Source: Aedoeadaptatus nemausensis | Lineage (GTDB): Bacteria > Bacillota > Clostridia > Tissierellales > Peptoniphilaceae | DNA length: 64,000 nt | Assembly: GCF_903819165.1 (NCBI RefSeq) | Contig: NZ_CAIJCS010000019.1 | Location: 186,001 to 250,000 of the forward strand | Direction: 5' to 3' | Program-made: the position numbers and the translations under genes | The notes under the pieces: model-generated | What the model saw: only the letters and a program-made list of their open reading frames with translations | Databases searched by the model: none | Told to the model about the DNA's origin: nothing | Shown: positions 52,850 to 61,535 of the stretch, piece after piece | How the letters are laid out: every line of letters begins with the position of its first letter | Position numbering within the stretch: the first letter of the stretch is position 1

Positions 52850-52858
52850 AGTATACCA
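52850..52858 (-). promoter_or_regulatory. Extended -10 promoter of the ecf-truA operon
   Basis: Minus strand TGGTATACT fits TGn-TATAAT with one mismatch, about 45 bases upstream of the ecfA1 ATG. Confidence 0.55.
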
Positions 52859-52902
52859 TAGAGAAGCCGTAAAATTACTTCCGATACTCTGTGAATATGA
52901 AA

Positions 52903-52924
52903 AAGGGACGCGCGCGGCGTCCTC
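52903..52924 (-). terminator. Terminator of the tryptophan transporter gene
   Basis: Minus strand AGGACGC, CGCGC, GCGTCC then five T, right after the stop at 52927. Confidence 0.75.
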
Positions 52925-52926
52925 CT

Positions 52927-53436
52927 TTATCGGGTAAGTGCTCGTGATAAATGTTTGCCGAGAAGTTTGTCGAAGGCGAGGCCCAAGACGCCGCTCAGTG
53001 CCGCTGTGGGAAGCACAATGGTTAAAAACATGGCGCTGAACGGTGCGCCGCCGGGAAGTCCTACAAGAAGCATGGCTACACCCAAAAAGAGTGAACCGCT
53101 TACGACGGTTGCGAGGAAGTAAAGAACGGCTTTTTTAACGGCGCCGCCGTTTAATAAATAACGATAAGCGTAAAGTGTAAAGAGAGCCGTAATGGGCTTG
53201 TCGATCATATTGGCCACCTGTCCCCCGGGGAAAGAGGTGCTGATCGCAGACATAATTCCCATGGCCACGCCGATGGCCAGCGCGTTTTTAATATTCGGAT
53301 AAATCAAAATATACGTCACCATAAAAAACAGCAGGAAATCCGGCTTCATTCCGAAGAAAAATCCGGGAATAATATAGTGGAAAATAAAACCTAATGCGAT
53401 AAAAATTGCCCCATGTACTAACGACTTCGTGTTCAT
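52927..53436 (-). CDS. trpP: Tryptophan transporter (TrpP family)
   Basis: 169 residues with about five membrane helices. HYIIPGFFFGMKPDFLLFFM and TSFPGGQVANMIDKPITA are characteristic of TrpP, the tryptophan uptake protein of Bacillus, whose fold resembles ECF S components. The start at 53436 has AAAGGAG eight bases upstream. The gene is preceded by a T-box leader with a UGG specifier, which independently supports tryptophan. Confidence 0.9.
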   Translation of the reverse strand: MNTKSLVHGAIFIALGFIFHYIIPGFFFGMKPDFLLFFMVTYILIYPNIKNALAIGVAMGIMSAISTSFPGGQVANMIDKPITALFTLYAYRYLLNGGAVKKAVLYFLATVVSGSLFLGVAMLLVGLPGGAPFSAMFLTIVLPTAALSGVLGLAFDKLLGKHLSRALTR

Positions 53437-53457
53437 AATAACTCCTTTTCTCGGCAC

Positions 53458-53722
53458 AAAAAAACCATTTGCTTCCCAATAGGAGCAAATGGTGTATTCG
53501 CGGTGCCATCCTAGTTACGCCGAAAAGGCGCATCTCAATTTAGATACTAACATATCCTATCTCTGTAACGGGAGATCCGGCTCGGGTACTTTATTCGCCT
53601 CGCACTCACAGATCCATTCATCTTAGTTCGCTTCATCGGTTCGCACCAACCACCGACTCTCTGAGAAGACTCCCTAACACTACTTACTTCTGCTCGACGT
53701 TTTCATATATTTATTAGGATTA
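53458..53722 (-). ncRNA. T-box leader (tRNA-Trp specific) upstream of trpP
   Basis: On the minus strand the diagnostic AGGATGGCACCGCG lies at 53499-53512, followed by a terminator (CCATTTGCT...AGCAAATGG then seven T, 53458-53492). Upstream are a Stem I with GGTGCGAACC-type distal loop and, on its 3' side, a TGG triplet (53614-53616) within GAATGGATC that fits a tryptophan specifier. Uncharged tRNA-Trp would stabilise the antiterminator and switch on trpP. Confidence 0.9.
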
Positions 53723-53727
53723 AGAAT

Positions 53728-53755
53728 ATTATAGCAAAACTTTTTGATTTTGCAA
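53728..53755 (-). promoter_or_regulatory. Promoter of the trpP T-box transcript
   Basis: Minus strand TTGCAA (53750-53755), 16-base spacer, TATAAT (53728-53733). Confidence 0.7.
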
Positions 53756-53803
53756 TCTCTTTTACACGCTTTCAATGAATTTATTTTCGGTCGTTTACAT
53801 CCT

Positions 53804-54046
53804 CTATAATTCGTCTACGGAAAAGACGACTCTTCCGTCTTCTTTTAAAAAGGCGGGAACACCGATCTGTCCCTTATTCTTAATCTCATCGAATGCCGCG
53901 TTCTCATCTCTTAGCTTCATAAATTCCTTTAAATTAGTGATGGTTTCGGTGATATTGATCTGCTCGCAGACTATTTTCTTTTCTTTCAGCTTCTTTTCGG
54001 CCTCAATACAATCGGGGCAAAGGGGCGTTTCATATAGTCGAATCAT
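53804..54046 (-). CDS. Glutaredoxin-like protein
   Basis: 80 residues, thioredoxin fold. Redox pair Cys-Pro-Asp-Cys near residues 10-13 (ETPLCPDCIEAEKKL), and a cis-Pro block IGVPAFLKEDGRVVF near 62. A small thiol-disulfide carrier of the glutaredoxin/NrdH type; partner unknown. GGAGG is five bases before the ATG, but the terminator of the upstream gene ends only about ten bases before the ATG, so expression seems to depend on read-through. The glutathione reductase-like enzyme at 41.3 kb could be a partner. Confidence 0.82.
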   Translation of the reverse strand: MIRLYETPLCPDCIEAEKKLKEKKIVCEQINITETITNLKEFMKLRDENAAFDEIKNKGQIGVPAFLKEDGRVVFSVDEL

Positions 54047-54055
54047 ATTTCCTCC

Positions 54056-54083
54056 AAAGAAAAAGCCGGCTTGCGCCGGCTCA
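54056..54083 (-). terminator. Terminator between the ATP-grasp-like gene and the glutaredoxin gene
   Basis: Minus strand AGCCGGC, GCAA, GCCGGCT then TTTTCTTT, a strong hairpin that abuts the ribosome-binding site of the next gene. Confidence 0.85.
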
Positions 54084-54085
54084 TT

Positions 54086-55627
54086 TTATCTGTTTTCAAG
54101 TAATCTTAAGCGTTCTTCCAGTGCGTGGACTCGGCGTTCCAGTGCGCGGTAACGTGCATCGGCAGATCCTCCGTTCACGGCGCCGTAAACAGCGTTGTCG
54201 TTTACTTCGGGAGCGTCGTTTTCTCGCCTTTCAGCCTCTTCCGCTTCTTCTGCATAGCGAACTAAATAATCCACGGTATCGTCCTTTTTCTGAGCGGCGC
54301 GGCGTTTAAATTCTTCCGCTTTATTTTTAGCATCTTGTGCCGTAGCTTCGGCGCTATCTTTCAGTTCATAGGCTTTGTCTTCGGCCCGGTCGCGCCACTC
54401 GTAAGCTTTCGTCTCCGCATCGTCCATTGCATCCGATGCGCGATCGCGCCATTCGTAGGCCTTCGCTTCGGCACTATCCATGGCGGATTGAGCATTGTCT
54501 TTAAAGCGGTCCGATTCCCGAGATGCCTTCGCCTTGTATTCCGCGCTCTTGCGCTTGGCTTCGTCTTGGAAATCATCAATGGAGCGCTTGGCTTCTTGTT
54601 TCATACGATGGCGATAATCTTCCCGCGCTTTCTTCCGAGCCTCTTCCTGCTCCTTATGGCGCTTTTCGCGAAGGGCGTCCACATCGCCTTTTTTTCCGTC
54701 GTTCTTCAAGCCTTCTCGTTTGACGGCAATATCCACGATCTTTTGAATGAGCTCGTCGTAGTTCTTACCCTCTTCTTTTGCTGCGGCCGCCAAGGGGCCG
54801 TCGGGATGGAAGTCCGGGGCACTGTCTACGCCGTAAACATAAACCTTTTTATCATTGACGCGCATGGCGATAATACCGTAATCCCGCAGTTGCAGGAGAT
54901 CGAACACCTTCGCCGCAACGGCTTTCGCCTCGTTTACAGGGGTATCTTTAAGATCTGCAGGTGCGGCATAAATGCCCTCTCCTCTTTCGGGAGCTTCCAC
55001 AAGGGCAAGGGGCGGCAATACTTCTTTTTCGTCTCCGTTACCGAGAACGGCTACTAAGACGTCCTGCCCCTCTAAAGATTCCATAACGAGGAGCTCTTCC
55101 CCTTTTGCAAAGCGGGGAGTCGCTTCTTCAAACAGCTCTTCCCCGCTTACAACGAGGCTGCCCTCTTCTCGGGAGTCGAGCAGGTCGGAAGAGTTATTCA
55201 TCACAACAGACGGATACTCGACGGAAAGGCCGGAGAGGGCCACGGGATTTTCCGCCACGCCCATCTTGGGATGGGGAATATCGTTTCTTGTAAGGATCGC
55301 CGTTAAAAGACTCACATCCGATGCGATACCCATGCCCATGGCATTACTTCCGGCGTAGGCAATGTCCAGAGAATTAAGCAAACTCGGAAGTTCCCCGTCG
55401 TCGTTCGGATCTAAGTTTCCCTTGGCCAAATTTAGGACCAAATCAATTTTATCTTCCTTCAATTTGTCCCCGAGATGCTCATCGAAAATATAATCGATGA
55501 CGTCATATTCGCTCAGTGCCTCTTCCATGGCCCGAGCCACTTTCTCCTGTTCCTTTTCTTTCTGTTTTAAAAGATCTTCCGATAAACTGTCGATTCTGTA
55601 GTTATCCTTAATGATGCCGATTCGCAT
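54086..55627 (-). CDS. Degenerate ATP-grasp (D-Ala ligase-like) domain fused to a long helical repeat
   Basis: 513 residues. Positions about 1-300 resemble D-alanine-D-alanine ligase: VLNLAKGNLDPNDDG, IAYAGSNAMGMGIASDVSLLT and NDIPHPKMGV follow the order of that family. But the lysine-containing VKP strand reads VVMNNSS and the metal-binding Asn-Pro-Asn region reads VDSAPDFHPDG, so catalysis is doubtful. Residues about 320-455 are charged amphipathic helix with 11-13-residue repeats (two exact copies of AYEWRDRA), like LEA or apolipoprotein helices. The C-terminal YRALERRVHALEERLRLLE is a short coiled coil. No signal peptide. It lies 56 bases after carB with no terminator between. Function unknown; perhaps membrane-surface or stress related. 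Confidence 0.7.
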   Translation of the reverse strand: MRIGIIKDNYRIDSLSEDLLKQKEKEQEKVARAMEEALSEYDVIDYIFDEHLGDKLKEDKIDLVLNLAKGNLDPNDDGELPSLLNSLDIAYAGSNAMGMGIASDVSLLTAILTRNDIPHPKMGVAENPVALSGLSVEYPSVVMNNSSDLLDSREEGSLVVSGEELFEEATPRFAKGEELLVMESLEGQDVLVAVLGNGDEKEVLPPLALVEAPERGEGIYAAPADLKDTPVNEAKAVAAKVFDLLQLRDYGIIAMRVNDKKVYVYGVDSAPDFHPDGPLAAAAKEEGKNYDELIQKIVDIAVKREGLKNDGKKGDVDALREKRHKEQEEARKKAREDYRHRMKQEAKRSIDDFQDEAKRKSAEYKAKASRESDRFKDNAQSAMDSAEAKAYEWRDRASDAMDDAETKAYEWRDRAEDKAYELKDSAEATAQDAKNKAEEFKRRAAQKKDDTVDYLVRYAEEAEEAERRENDAPEVNDNAVYGAVNGGSADARYRALERRVHALEERLRLLENR

Positions 55628-55683
55628 AATTCACGCTCCTTTGTATATCTATGGGTTATCTACCCGATTTCAGGAGCTGTAAA

Positions 55684-58600
55684 TCACATCTCTTCGGAAT
55701 AGGAGTCCAGTTCGTAAATTTTCACACTGTCTTCCAGAGGATTATTTTGAAGCGTCTCAACATACACTTTCGCCTTGTCTAAATTAGTGAAAAGTTCCAC
55801 ATCACACTCGATGGCATTTCGGCGAATGAGGAATCCGTCCCGCTTGGAGTCGTTGCCCTTTGTCGGCGTGTTGAATACCATGTCGATCTCCCCTTCTTGA
55901 ATCAGGTCGATCATCGTAGGCGATTCTTCGCCAATACGGCGCACTTCTTCGGCGGCAATGCCGTTTTCTTCCAAAAACGCCTTGGTTCCCTTTGTGGCAA
56001 GGAAGTGAACGCCGACGGATTCTAAGTTTTTCGCAATGGGAAGGAATTCATCTTTGTCCCGATCGCGAATGGTGCAGAGCACGTTACGGGAACGCTTGGA
56101 AATGTCTGTTCCGGCGGCCATAAAGCCCTTGGCCATGGCTTCTTCTTCTGTTGCGCCGACTCCTAAAACTTCCCCTGTAGAGCGCATTTCCGGCCCGAGG
56201 GAGGCTTCTACTCTGTGGAGTTTTTCCGTGGAGAACACGGGAATCTTGACGCAGGTCAGTTTGCTGCGCTCACCGATACCTGTGGAGTATCCCATGGATT
56301 TCAAGGTGTTACCGAGCATAACTTTCGTGGCAAGCTCCGTAATATTGGTTCCCGTAACTTTCGAGAGATAGGGGACAGTTCTCGAGCTTCTCGGATTCAC
56401 CTCGATCATATAAAGTGTTTCATCTTTTATGATGTATTGAATATTGATCATGCCGATGACATCGAGAGCGAGAGCCACTTTTTTCGTGGCATCCAGGATT
56501 TCCTCTTCCATTTTTTGGCTGATGTTGCGACTGGGGTAGATGCTGATAGAGTCGCCGCTGTGGACGCCGGCCCGCTCCAAGTGTTCCATCACACCGGGAA
56601 GATAGACGTCGGTGCCGTCGGAGATAGCGTCAACTTCACATTCCATTCCCTCGATGTATTGGTCAATCAGCACCGTGCGATCCGGTTCCATTTCAAAGGA
56701 TTCTTCCAGATAGTAGCGAAGATCTTCATCATTCATGCAGATTTCCATACCTTGGCCGCCGAGAACGTAAGAGGGACGCACGAGGACAGGATAGCCGATG
56801 GATTTTGCGCCTTCCATTCCCTCTTCCACACCGTGAACGCCGATGCCTTTCGGGCGGCGTAGATGTAATTCTTCCAGCATAGCATCGAATTTTTCCCGAT
56901 CTTCCGCCCGGTCGATGGCGGTGGGATCGGTACCTAAAATGGGCACGCCCTTTTCCTTAAAGACGCCGGCGAGTTTGATAGCCGTTTGGCCGCCGAATTG
57001 AAGGATGACGCCGTCGGGATTTTCTTTTTCAATAATGTTCAGGGTATCTTCCGCCGTCAAGGGCTCGAAGTATAATTTATCGGAAATGTCGAAGTCTGTG
57101 GACACGGTTTCGGGATTGTTGTTGATGATAATGGTTTCGTAGCCTTCTTTTCGGAGAGTCTTGACGCAGTGGACCGAGGCGTAGTCGAATTCAACCCCTT
57201 GCCCGATACGAATCGGGCCGCTGCCGATAACGATGATCCGTTTTTTATCTTTCGTTACAGGGGATTCGTCGTCCCCTTCGTAGACCGAATAGAGGTAATT
57301 GACTTGAGCATTGGCAAGACCCCCTTGTGTATCCACCTTGCGGTAGCGAGCGTGGATACCGAAGAGTTTGCGAAGTTCTCTTACGAAGTTTTCGCTTACA
57401 TTCAGGCGGGAGGCGATAATTTCGTCGCTGAAGCCCATTTGTTTCATTTCACGAAGCTTGTCTTCGTTTAAGTCTTCCTTCTTCATGGATTCAAGTTCCG
57501 CCTCTACATCGACAATGTGTTTGATAATGCGGAGGAAGTAGGCGTCCATTCCCGTTTCTCTGGAGAGGCGGGCGATGTCGTAGCCCGTGTTAAAAAGTGC
57601 TGCCAAATAGAACAGGCGCTCGTCGTTAGGGCGTTTGACATTTTCTTTAAGCGTGGCGATATCCATATTTCTGAAACGGGGATGGAGCAAGCTGAAAGCG
57701 CCGATTTCGAGGGAACGCAGACCCTTTAAAAGAGCCACTTCGAAGGTAGAGCCGATGGCCATGACTTCTCCCGTCGCCATCATCTTTGTGCCTAGATTTC
57801 TATCGGCGTTAAAGAATTTATCGAAGGGCCATTTCGGAAGCTTCACGACCACATAGTCGATGGAAGGTTCAAAGGCCATGGAGGAGTTACCTGTCACTTT
57901 GTTTTCGATTTCATCGAGTCCCATCCCCAATGCGATTTTTGCTGCAACCCGGGCGATGGGATAGCCCGTAGCTTTAGAAGCGAGAGCCGAGGAGCGGCTT
58001 ACCCGGGGATTGATTTCGATAACGGCATATTGCAAACTGTTGGGCTCCACGGCGAACTGCACATTGCAGCCCCCTTCGATCCCCACTTCTTCAATAATTC
58101 TGAATGCGGAGTTTCTGAGCATGCCGTGCTCGATATCCGTCAGGGTTTGTGTGGGCGCCACGACAATGGAATCTCCGGTGTGGACGCCGACGGGGTCGAT
58201 GTTTTCCATATTGCAGACGCAAATGCAGGTGCCCTTGGAGTCGCGAATCACTTCGTATTCAATTTCTTTCCAGCCCGTAATACATTTTTCAATCAAGACC
58301 TGACCGACTCGAGAAAGGTGAATGCCTGCGTGAGCAATGGTGTGCAGTTCTTCTTCCGTTTCGCAAATGCCGCCGCCGGTTCCCCCGAGGGTAAAAGCAG
58401 GGCGCACGACGACAGGGTATCCGATGTGTTTAGCGTAGGCGACGGCATCTTCCACCGTCTCCACGGTTTTCGATTCGATAACGGGCTCGCCGATTTTTTC
58501 CATCAATTGGCGGAACTCTTCTCTGTCTTCTCCTCGCTTAATGGAAGGGATGGAAGTACCGATGATTTCCACACCGTATTTTTCCAAGACGCCGGAATCG

Positions 58601-58908
58601 TAGAGTTCGATGGAAAGATTCAAACCGGTTTGGCCGCCCATGCCGGCGATCAGGGCATCGGGCCGTTCTTCGGCGATAATTTTTTCAATAACCTCTGCAT
58701 TTAAAGGTTCGATATAGACTTTATCCGCCACTTCTCTGTCGGTCATAATCGTGGCGGGATTGGAGTTTACGAGAACGACCTCTATCCCTTCTTCTCTCAG
58801 GGATTCGCAGGCTTGGGTACCGGAGTAGTCAAACTCGGCGGCCTGTCCGATGACAATGGGACCGCTACCGATAACGAGTACTTTATGAATATCTTTTCCG
58901 TTAAGCAT
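55684..58908 (-). CDS. carB: Carbamoyl-phosphate synthase large subunit
   Basis: 1074 residues, full length. Two homologous halves each start with [17 protein letters not shown] or [17 protein letters not shown]. The ATP-grasp loops [13 protein letters not shown] and [13 protein letters not shown] and both NPRxSRSSAL/[10 protein letters not shown] metal sites are intact. The C-terminal ~150 residues are the allosteric domain ([20 protein letters not shown]). It makes carbamoyl phosphate from bicarbonate, ATP and ammonia for pyrimidines and arginine. Eight bases after carA. All synthetase motifs look functional although the partner CarA has lost its glutaminase site. Confidence 0.96.
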   Translation of the reverse strand: MLNGKDIHKVLVIGSGPIVIGQAAEFDYSGTQACESLREEGIEVVLVNSNPATIMTDREVADKVYIEPLNAEVIEKIIAEERPDALIAGMGGQTGLNLSIELYDSGVLEKYGVEIIGTSIPSIKRGEDREEFRQLMEKIGEPVIESKTVETVEDAVAYAKHIGYPVVVRPAFTLGGTGGGICETEEELHTIAHAGIHLSRVGQVLIEKCITGWKEIEYEVIRDSKGTCICVCNMENIDPVGVHTGDSIVVAPTQTLTDIEHGMLRNSAFRIIEEVGIEGGCNVQFAVEPNSLQYAVIEINPRVSRSSALASKATGYPIARVAAKIALGMGLDEIENKVTGNSSMAFEPSIDYVVVKLPKWPFDKFFNADRNLGTKMMATGEVMAIGSTFEVALLKGLRSLEIGAFSLLHPRFRNMDIATLKENVKRPNDERLFYLAALFNTGYDIARLSRETGMDAYFLRIIKHIVDVEAELESMKKEDLNEDKLREMKQMGFSDEIIASRLNVSENFVRELRKLFGIHARYRKVDTQGGLANAQVNYLYSVYEGDDESPVTKDKKRIIVIGSGPIRIGQGVEFDYASVHCVKTLRKEGYETIIINNNPETVSTDFDISDKLYFEPLTAEDTLNIIEKENPDGVILQFGGQTAIKLAGVFKEKGVPILGTDPTAIDRAEDREKFDAMLEELHLRRPKGIGVHGVEEGMEGAKSIGYPVLVRPSYVLGGQGMEICMNDEDLRYYLEESFEMEPDRTVLIDQYIEGMECEVDAISDGTDVYLPGVMEHLERAGVHSGDSISIYPSRNISQKMEEEILDATKKVALALDVIGMINIQYIIKDETLYMIEVNPRSSRTVPYLSKVTGTNITELATKVMLGNTLKSMGYSTGIGERSKLTCVKIPVFSTEKLHRVEASLGPEMRSTGEVLGVGATEEEAMAKGFMAAGTDISKRSRNVLCTIRDRDKDEFLPIAKNLESVGVHFLATKGTKAFLEENGIAAEEVRRIGEESPTMIDLIQEGEIDMVFNTPTKGNDSKRDGFLIRRNAIECDVELFTNLDKAKVYVETLQNNPLEDSVKIYELDSYSEEM

Positions 58909-58916
58909 AATTCCTC

Positions 58917-59957
58917 CTAAGCCAGCTCTTTTAATTGTTTCAATTGTTCGTCGAGTAAATCCGTCGCCCCCGGAAGACCGAAGGGATCGAATAAGACGCC
59001 GTAGGCTTTTTGTTCTTTGTCCCAGAAACCTTCCACGCTGCCGTCTCCTAAATGAGTGTAGGTAATGTCTACAGATTCCGGAAGGGTTTCGATATAAAAT
59101 TCATGGTTTTGGCTCGTCATGTAGATGCGCTCGTCGTCACCTTTTACGGGAATCGATGCGCCGGCGTGGGGTTTATCCAATTTTTGCAAGGTGCCGCCGA
59201 GAGCGAGGCCTAAAAATTCCGCGCCGAGGCCGATGCCGTAAATGGGCAGTTTTCCGATCATCTGCCCGACATCGTGAACGATGTCTAAATAGTGGGCGGC
59301 AAAGCCCGGTCCGGAGCTTAGGAATAAAACGTCGGGTTTATCTTCCAAAATATCTTCGTAATTGGTCATGGCCGGGTAGACAATAATGCGGTAGCCTTCT
59401 TCGCTGAGTTTTTCCAAAATGCCGTCTTTTACGCCGAAGTCCCAAAGGGCGACTGTCTTCCCTTCCCCTTCAATTTCCGTCACCTCGATGGTAGACACGG
59501 CCTCGATGGTATTGGGATTTTGTTCGTCGAAAAATTCTTCCATTTCAGAGGGCGTCAAAAGGCGCTCGGTAATGACCGCCCTTTGGGCGCCGTTTTCATT
59601 TAAGTGGCGCACGAGACCGCGAGTATCTACTTCCTCGATTCCCGGAATATCGTAGTAGTCTAAGTATTCTTTTAAATTCATTTCGCTTCTGAAATTCGTC
59701 GCATCATCCATGGCGCGGCGGCAGATAAAAGCGGAAATGGTGGGGCCGTCGGCTTGATTGTCCTCAAAGTTCATGCCGTATCCGCCTATAAGGGGATAGG
59801 TAAAGATCAGAATACGCCCTAAATTACTGGGGTCGGTCATCACTTCTTCGTGGCCGATCATGGCGGAGTAGACCATAAGCTTTCCGCCTACCGATTCCTT
59901 ACTTCCGCTGAATTGCTTGCCTTTAAAGACCGCTCCGTCTTCTAATTGGATATACAT
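58917..59957 (-). CDS. carA: Carbamoyl-phosphate synthase small subunit, glutaminase site lost
   Basis: 346 residues, the usual length. The N-terminal CarA domain is well kept ([30 protein letters not shown]), and the class I amidotransferase fold is recognisable ([22 protein letters not shown]). At the nucleophile, however, where the family has GICLGHQ, this protein has GIGLGAE: residue 243 is Gly (GGC codon 59229-59231) and the following His and Gln are Ala and Glu. At the C-terminus the catalytic His-Pro-Glu is Asp-Pro-Phe (residues 324-326). Without Cys, His and Glu it cannot hydrolyse glutamine; it may remain as a structural partner of CarB. AAAGGAG precedes the ATG. Confidence 0.93.
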   Translation of the reverse strand: MYIQLEDGAVFKGKQFSGSKESVGGKLMVYSAMIGHEEVMTDPSNLGRILIFTYPLIGGYGMNFEDNQADGPTISAFICRRAMDDATNFRSEMNLKEYLDYYDIPGIEEVDTRGLVRHLNENGAQRAVITERLLTPSEMEEFFDEQNPNTIEAVSTIEVTEIEGEGKTVALWDFGVKDGILEKLSEEGYRIIVYPAMTNYEDILEDKPDVLFLSSGPGFAAHYLDIVHDVGQMIGKLPIYGIGLGAEFLGLALGGTLQKLDKPHAGASIPVKGDDERIYMTSQNHEFYIETLPESVDITYTHLGDGSVEGFWDKEQKAYGVLFDPFGLPGATDLLDEQLKQLKELA

Positions 59958-59968
59958 TTGCCGCTCCT

Positions 59969-60865
59969 TTAAATGATTCCGCGAATGGCATCGAGAGATT
60001 CGATACCTTCTTCTTTCATATACGCTTCAAGTTCGCCGATAAGCCGGGCCATGATACCGGGCTCGATCAAGTTCATCGTCCCGATTTCCACGGCCTGTGC
60101 CCCTGCCATGATCATGGCGAGCACATCTTCTGCCGAGGCAATGCCGCCGATCCCGATAACGGGAATCTTCACCGCCCGGGCCGCTTCCCGCACCATTCTA
60201 AGGGCGATGGGGAAAATGGCAGGCCCTGACAGACCGGCATAGACATTGTCAAACATAGGCTTTTTATTTTTTACATCAATGGTCAGGGCTTGAAAAGTGT
60301 TGACGAGGCTCACGCCGTCTGCCCCCGCCTCTTCGCACGCCCGGGCGAGATCGGCCACATTATCCCCGTTGGGCGAAAGCTTGACGATCACCGGATGGTG
60401 AGTTTTCTTCTTCACCTCTTTTGTAATGGCAGCTGCATCTTGGCAGTGAAGGCCGAAGGCCATGCCGCCGCTTTTCACATTGGGGCAGGAAATATTGAGT
60501 TCGATCATGTCGATATCCGCTTCGTCTAATTTTTCTGTTGCGATTAAATAATCGTCTAAACTATGACCGCCTAAATTCGCCATAATCACCGTGTCCCGTT
60601 CCCGCATCATAGGCAAAATGTCCTCGATAAACGCATCCACCCCGGGGTTTTCCAAACCGATGGAGTTCATAATCCCTGAAGGCGTCTCCACAATGCGAAT
60701 ACCCGTATTGCCCGGACGGGGATTCAGGGTAAGTCCCTTCGTTGAAATGACGCCTGTAAGAGCCGGATCGTAAAAGGGGGCGTACTCTTCGCCGAAACCG
60801 AAGGTTCCCGATGCACCGATCAGAGGATTTTTAAGCGTCTTGCCGCATAGTGTGGTCGTGAGCAT
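59969..60865 (-). CDS. pyrD: Dihydroorotate dehydrogenase B, catalytic subunit
   Basis: 298 residues, FMN barrel. GASGTFGFGEEY near the start, NISCPNVKSGGMAFG near 125 (catalytic Cys), KLSPNGDNVADLA near 163 and GIGGIASAEDVL near 235 match class 1B PyrD. It oxidises dihydroorotate to orotate and passes electrons to NAD+ through PyrK. The ATG at 60865 has GGGAGAT upstream and lies inside the pyrK end. Confidence 0.95.
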   Translation of the reverse strand: MLTTTLCGKTLKNPLIGASGTFGFGEEYAPFYDPALTGVISTKGLTLNPRPGNTGIRIVETPSGIMNSIGLENPGVDAFIEDILPMMRERDTVIMANLGGHSLDDYLIATEKLDEADIDMIELNISCPNVKSGGMAFGLHCQDAAAITKEVKKKTHHPVIVKLSPNGDNVADLARACEEAGADGVSLVNTFQALTIDVKNKKPMFDNVYAGLSGPAIFPIALRMVREAARAVKIPVIGIGGIASAEDVLAMIMAGAQAVEIGTMNLIEPGIMARLIGELEAYMKEEGIESLDAIRGII

Positions 60866-61535
60866 ACACTGATCTCCCTTCAAATATAGGTCCGTCTTTA
60901 CAAATACGTTTTCGCTCGCCTCCCGCTTCGCAGGTACAGGCGAGGCAGGCGCCGAATCCGCAACCCATTCGGGATTCTAAAGACACATACACTTCGCCCT
61001 TCGCCCACTCGACGGCCCCTTCCATCATGGGGCGCGGCCCGCAGGTAAAGATTACTTCATCTTCTATGATTAGATCGTCGAAAATATTGTTTCCGATGTA
61101 AAACGTAACCCGATCATCGTAAGGGGCGTAGAGTTCTTCAAGTTTTAAATTTCGCTCCCTCAGGCCAATAGCTACTTTCAGTTTTTTCTCGTGATCTTGC
61201 TCCAATAATTGGAGGGAGGGGGCAATCCCCGTGCCGCCTCCGATATAAAGGGTGTTCTCTCGAATTTGGGGGAAGCCGTTTCCGAAAGGCCCTTCCACTT
61301 TTATATCATCTCCCGGAAGGAGCTTTTTTAAAGAATCCGTACCGCCGCCCACGATCTTAATCAAGAAAGAGAGAACCCCCTCTTTTAGTGAAAACACGGA
61401 AATGGGGCGACCCAATAATTTCGAATGATCTTTCGGTCTCAGCATAAAAAACTGGCCGGGCTTCGCTTCTCCGTCATAGGCGAAGCGCAGCACGTAAAGG
61501 CCGTCGCCTAAATCATTATTTTCCAGCAGTTTCAT
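60831..61535 (-). CDS. pyrK: Dihydroorotate dehydrogenase B, electron-transfer subunit
   Basis: 234 residues. FAD-binding GRPISVFS near 40, NAD-binding GGGTGIAPSLQLLEQ near 105, and the 2Fe-2S cluster cysteines in CGFGACLACTCEAGG with a later CKDGPIFEG. It links PyrD to NAD+. It overlaps pyrB by 20 bases at its start and pyrD by 35 at its end. Confidence 0.95.
   Translation of the reverse strand: MKLLENNDLGDGLYVLRFAYDGEAKPGQFFMLRPKDHSKLLGRPISVFSLKEGVLSFLIKIVGGGTDSLKKLLPGDDIKVEGPFGNGFPQIRENTLYIGGGTGIAPSLQLLEQDHEKKLKVAIGLRERNLKLEELYAPYDDRVTFYIGNNIFDDLIIEDEVIFTCGPRPMMEGAVEWAKGEVYVSLESRMGCGFGACLACTCEAGGERKRICKDGPIFEGRSVYAHDHTMRQDA

Noticed and set aside
54335-55057. Plus-strand frame of 240 codons opposite the ATP-grasp-like gene
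   Set aside because: An artefact of the repetitive GC-rich coding sequence on the other strand; no start signal and no recognisable domain.
58030-58704. Plus-strand frame of 224 codons opposite carB
   Set aside because: A shadow of the strongly conserved carB; no ribosome-binding site.
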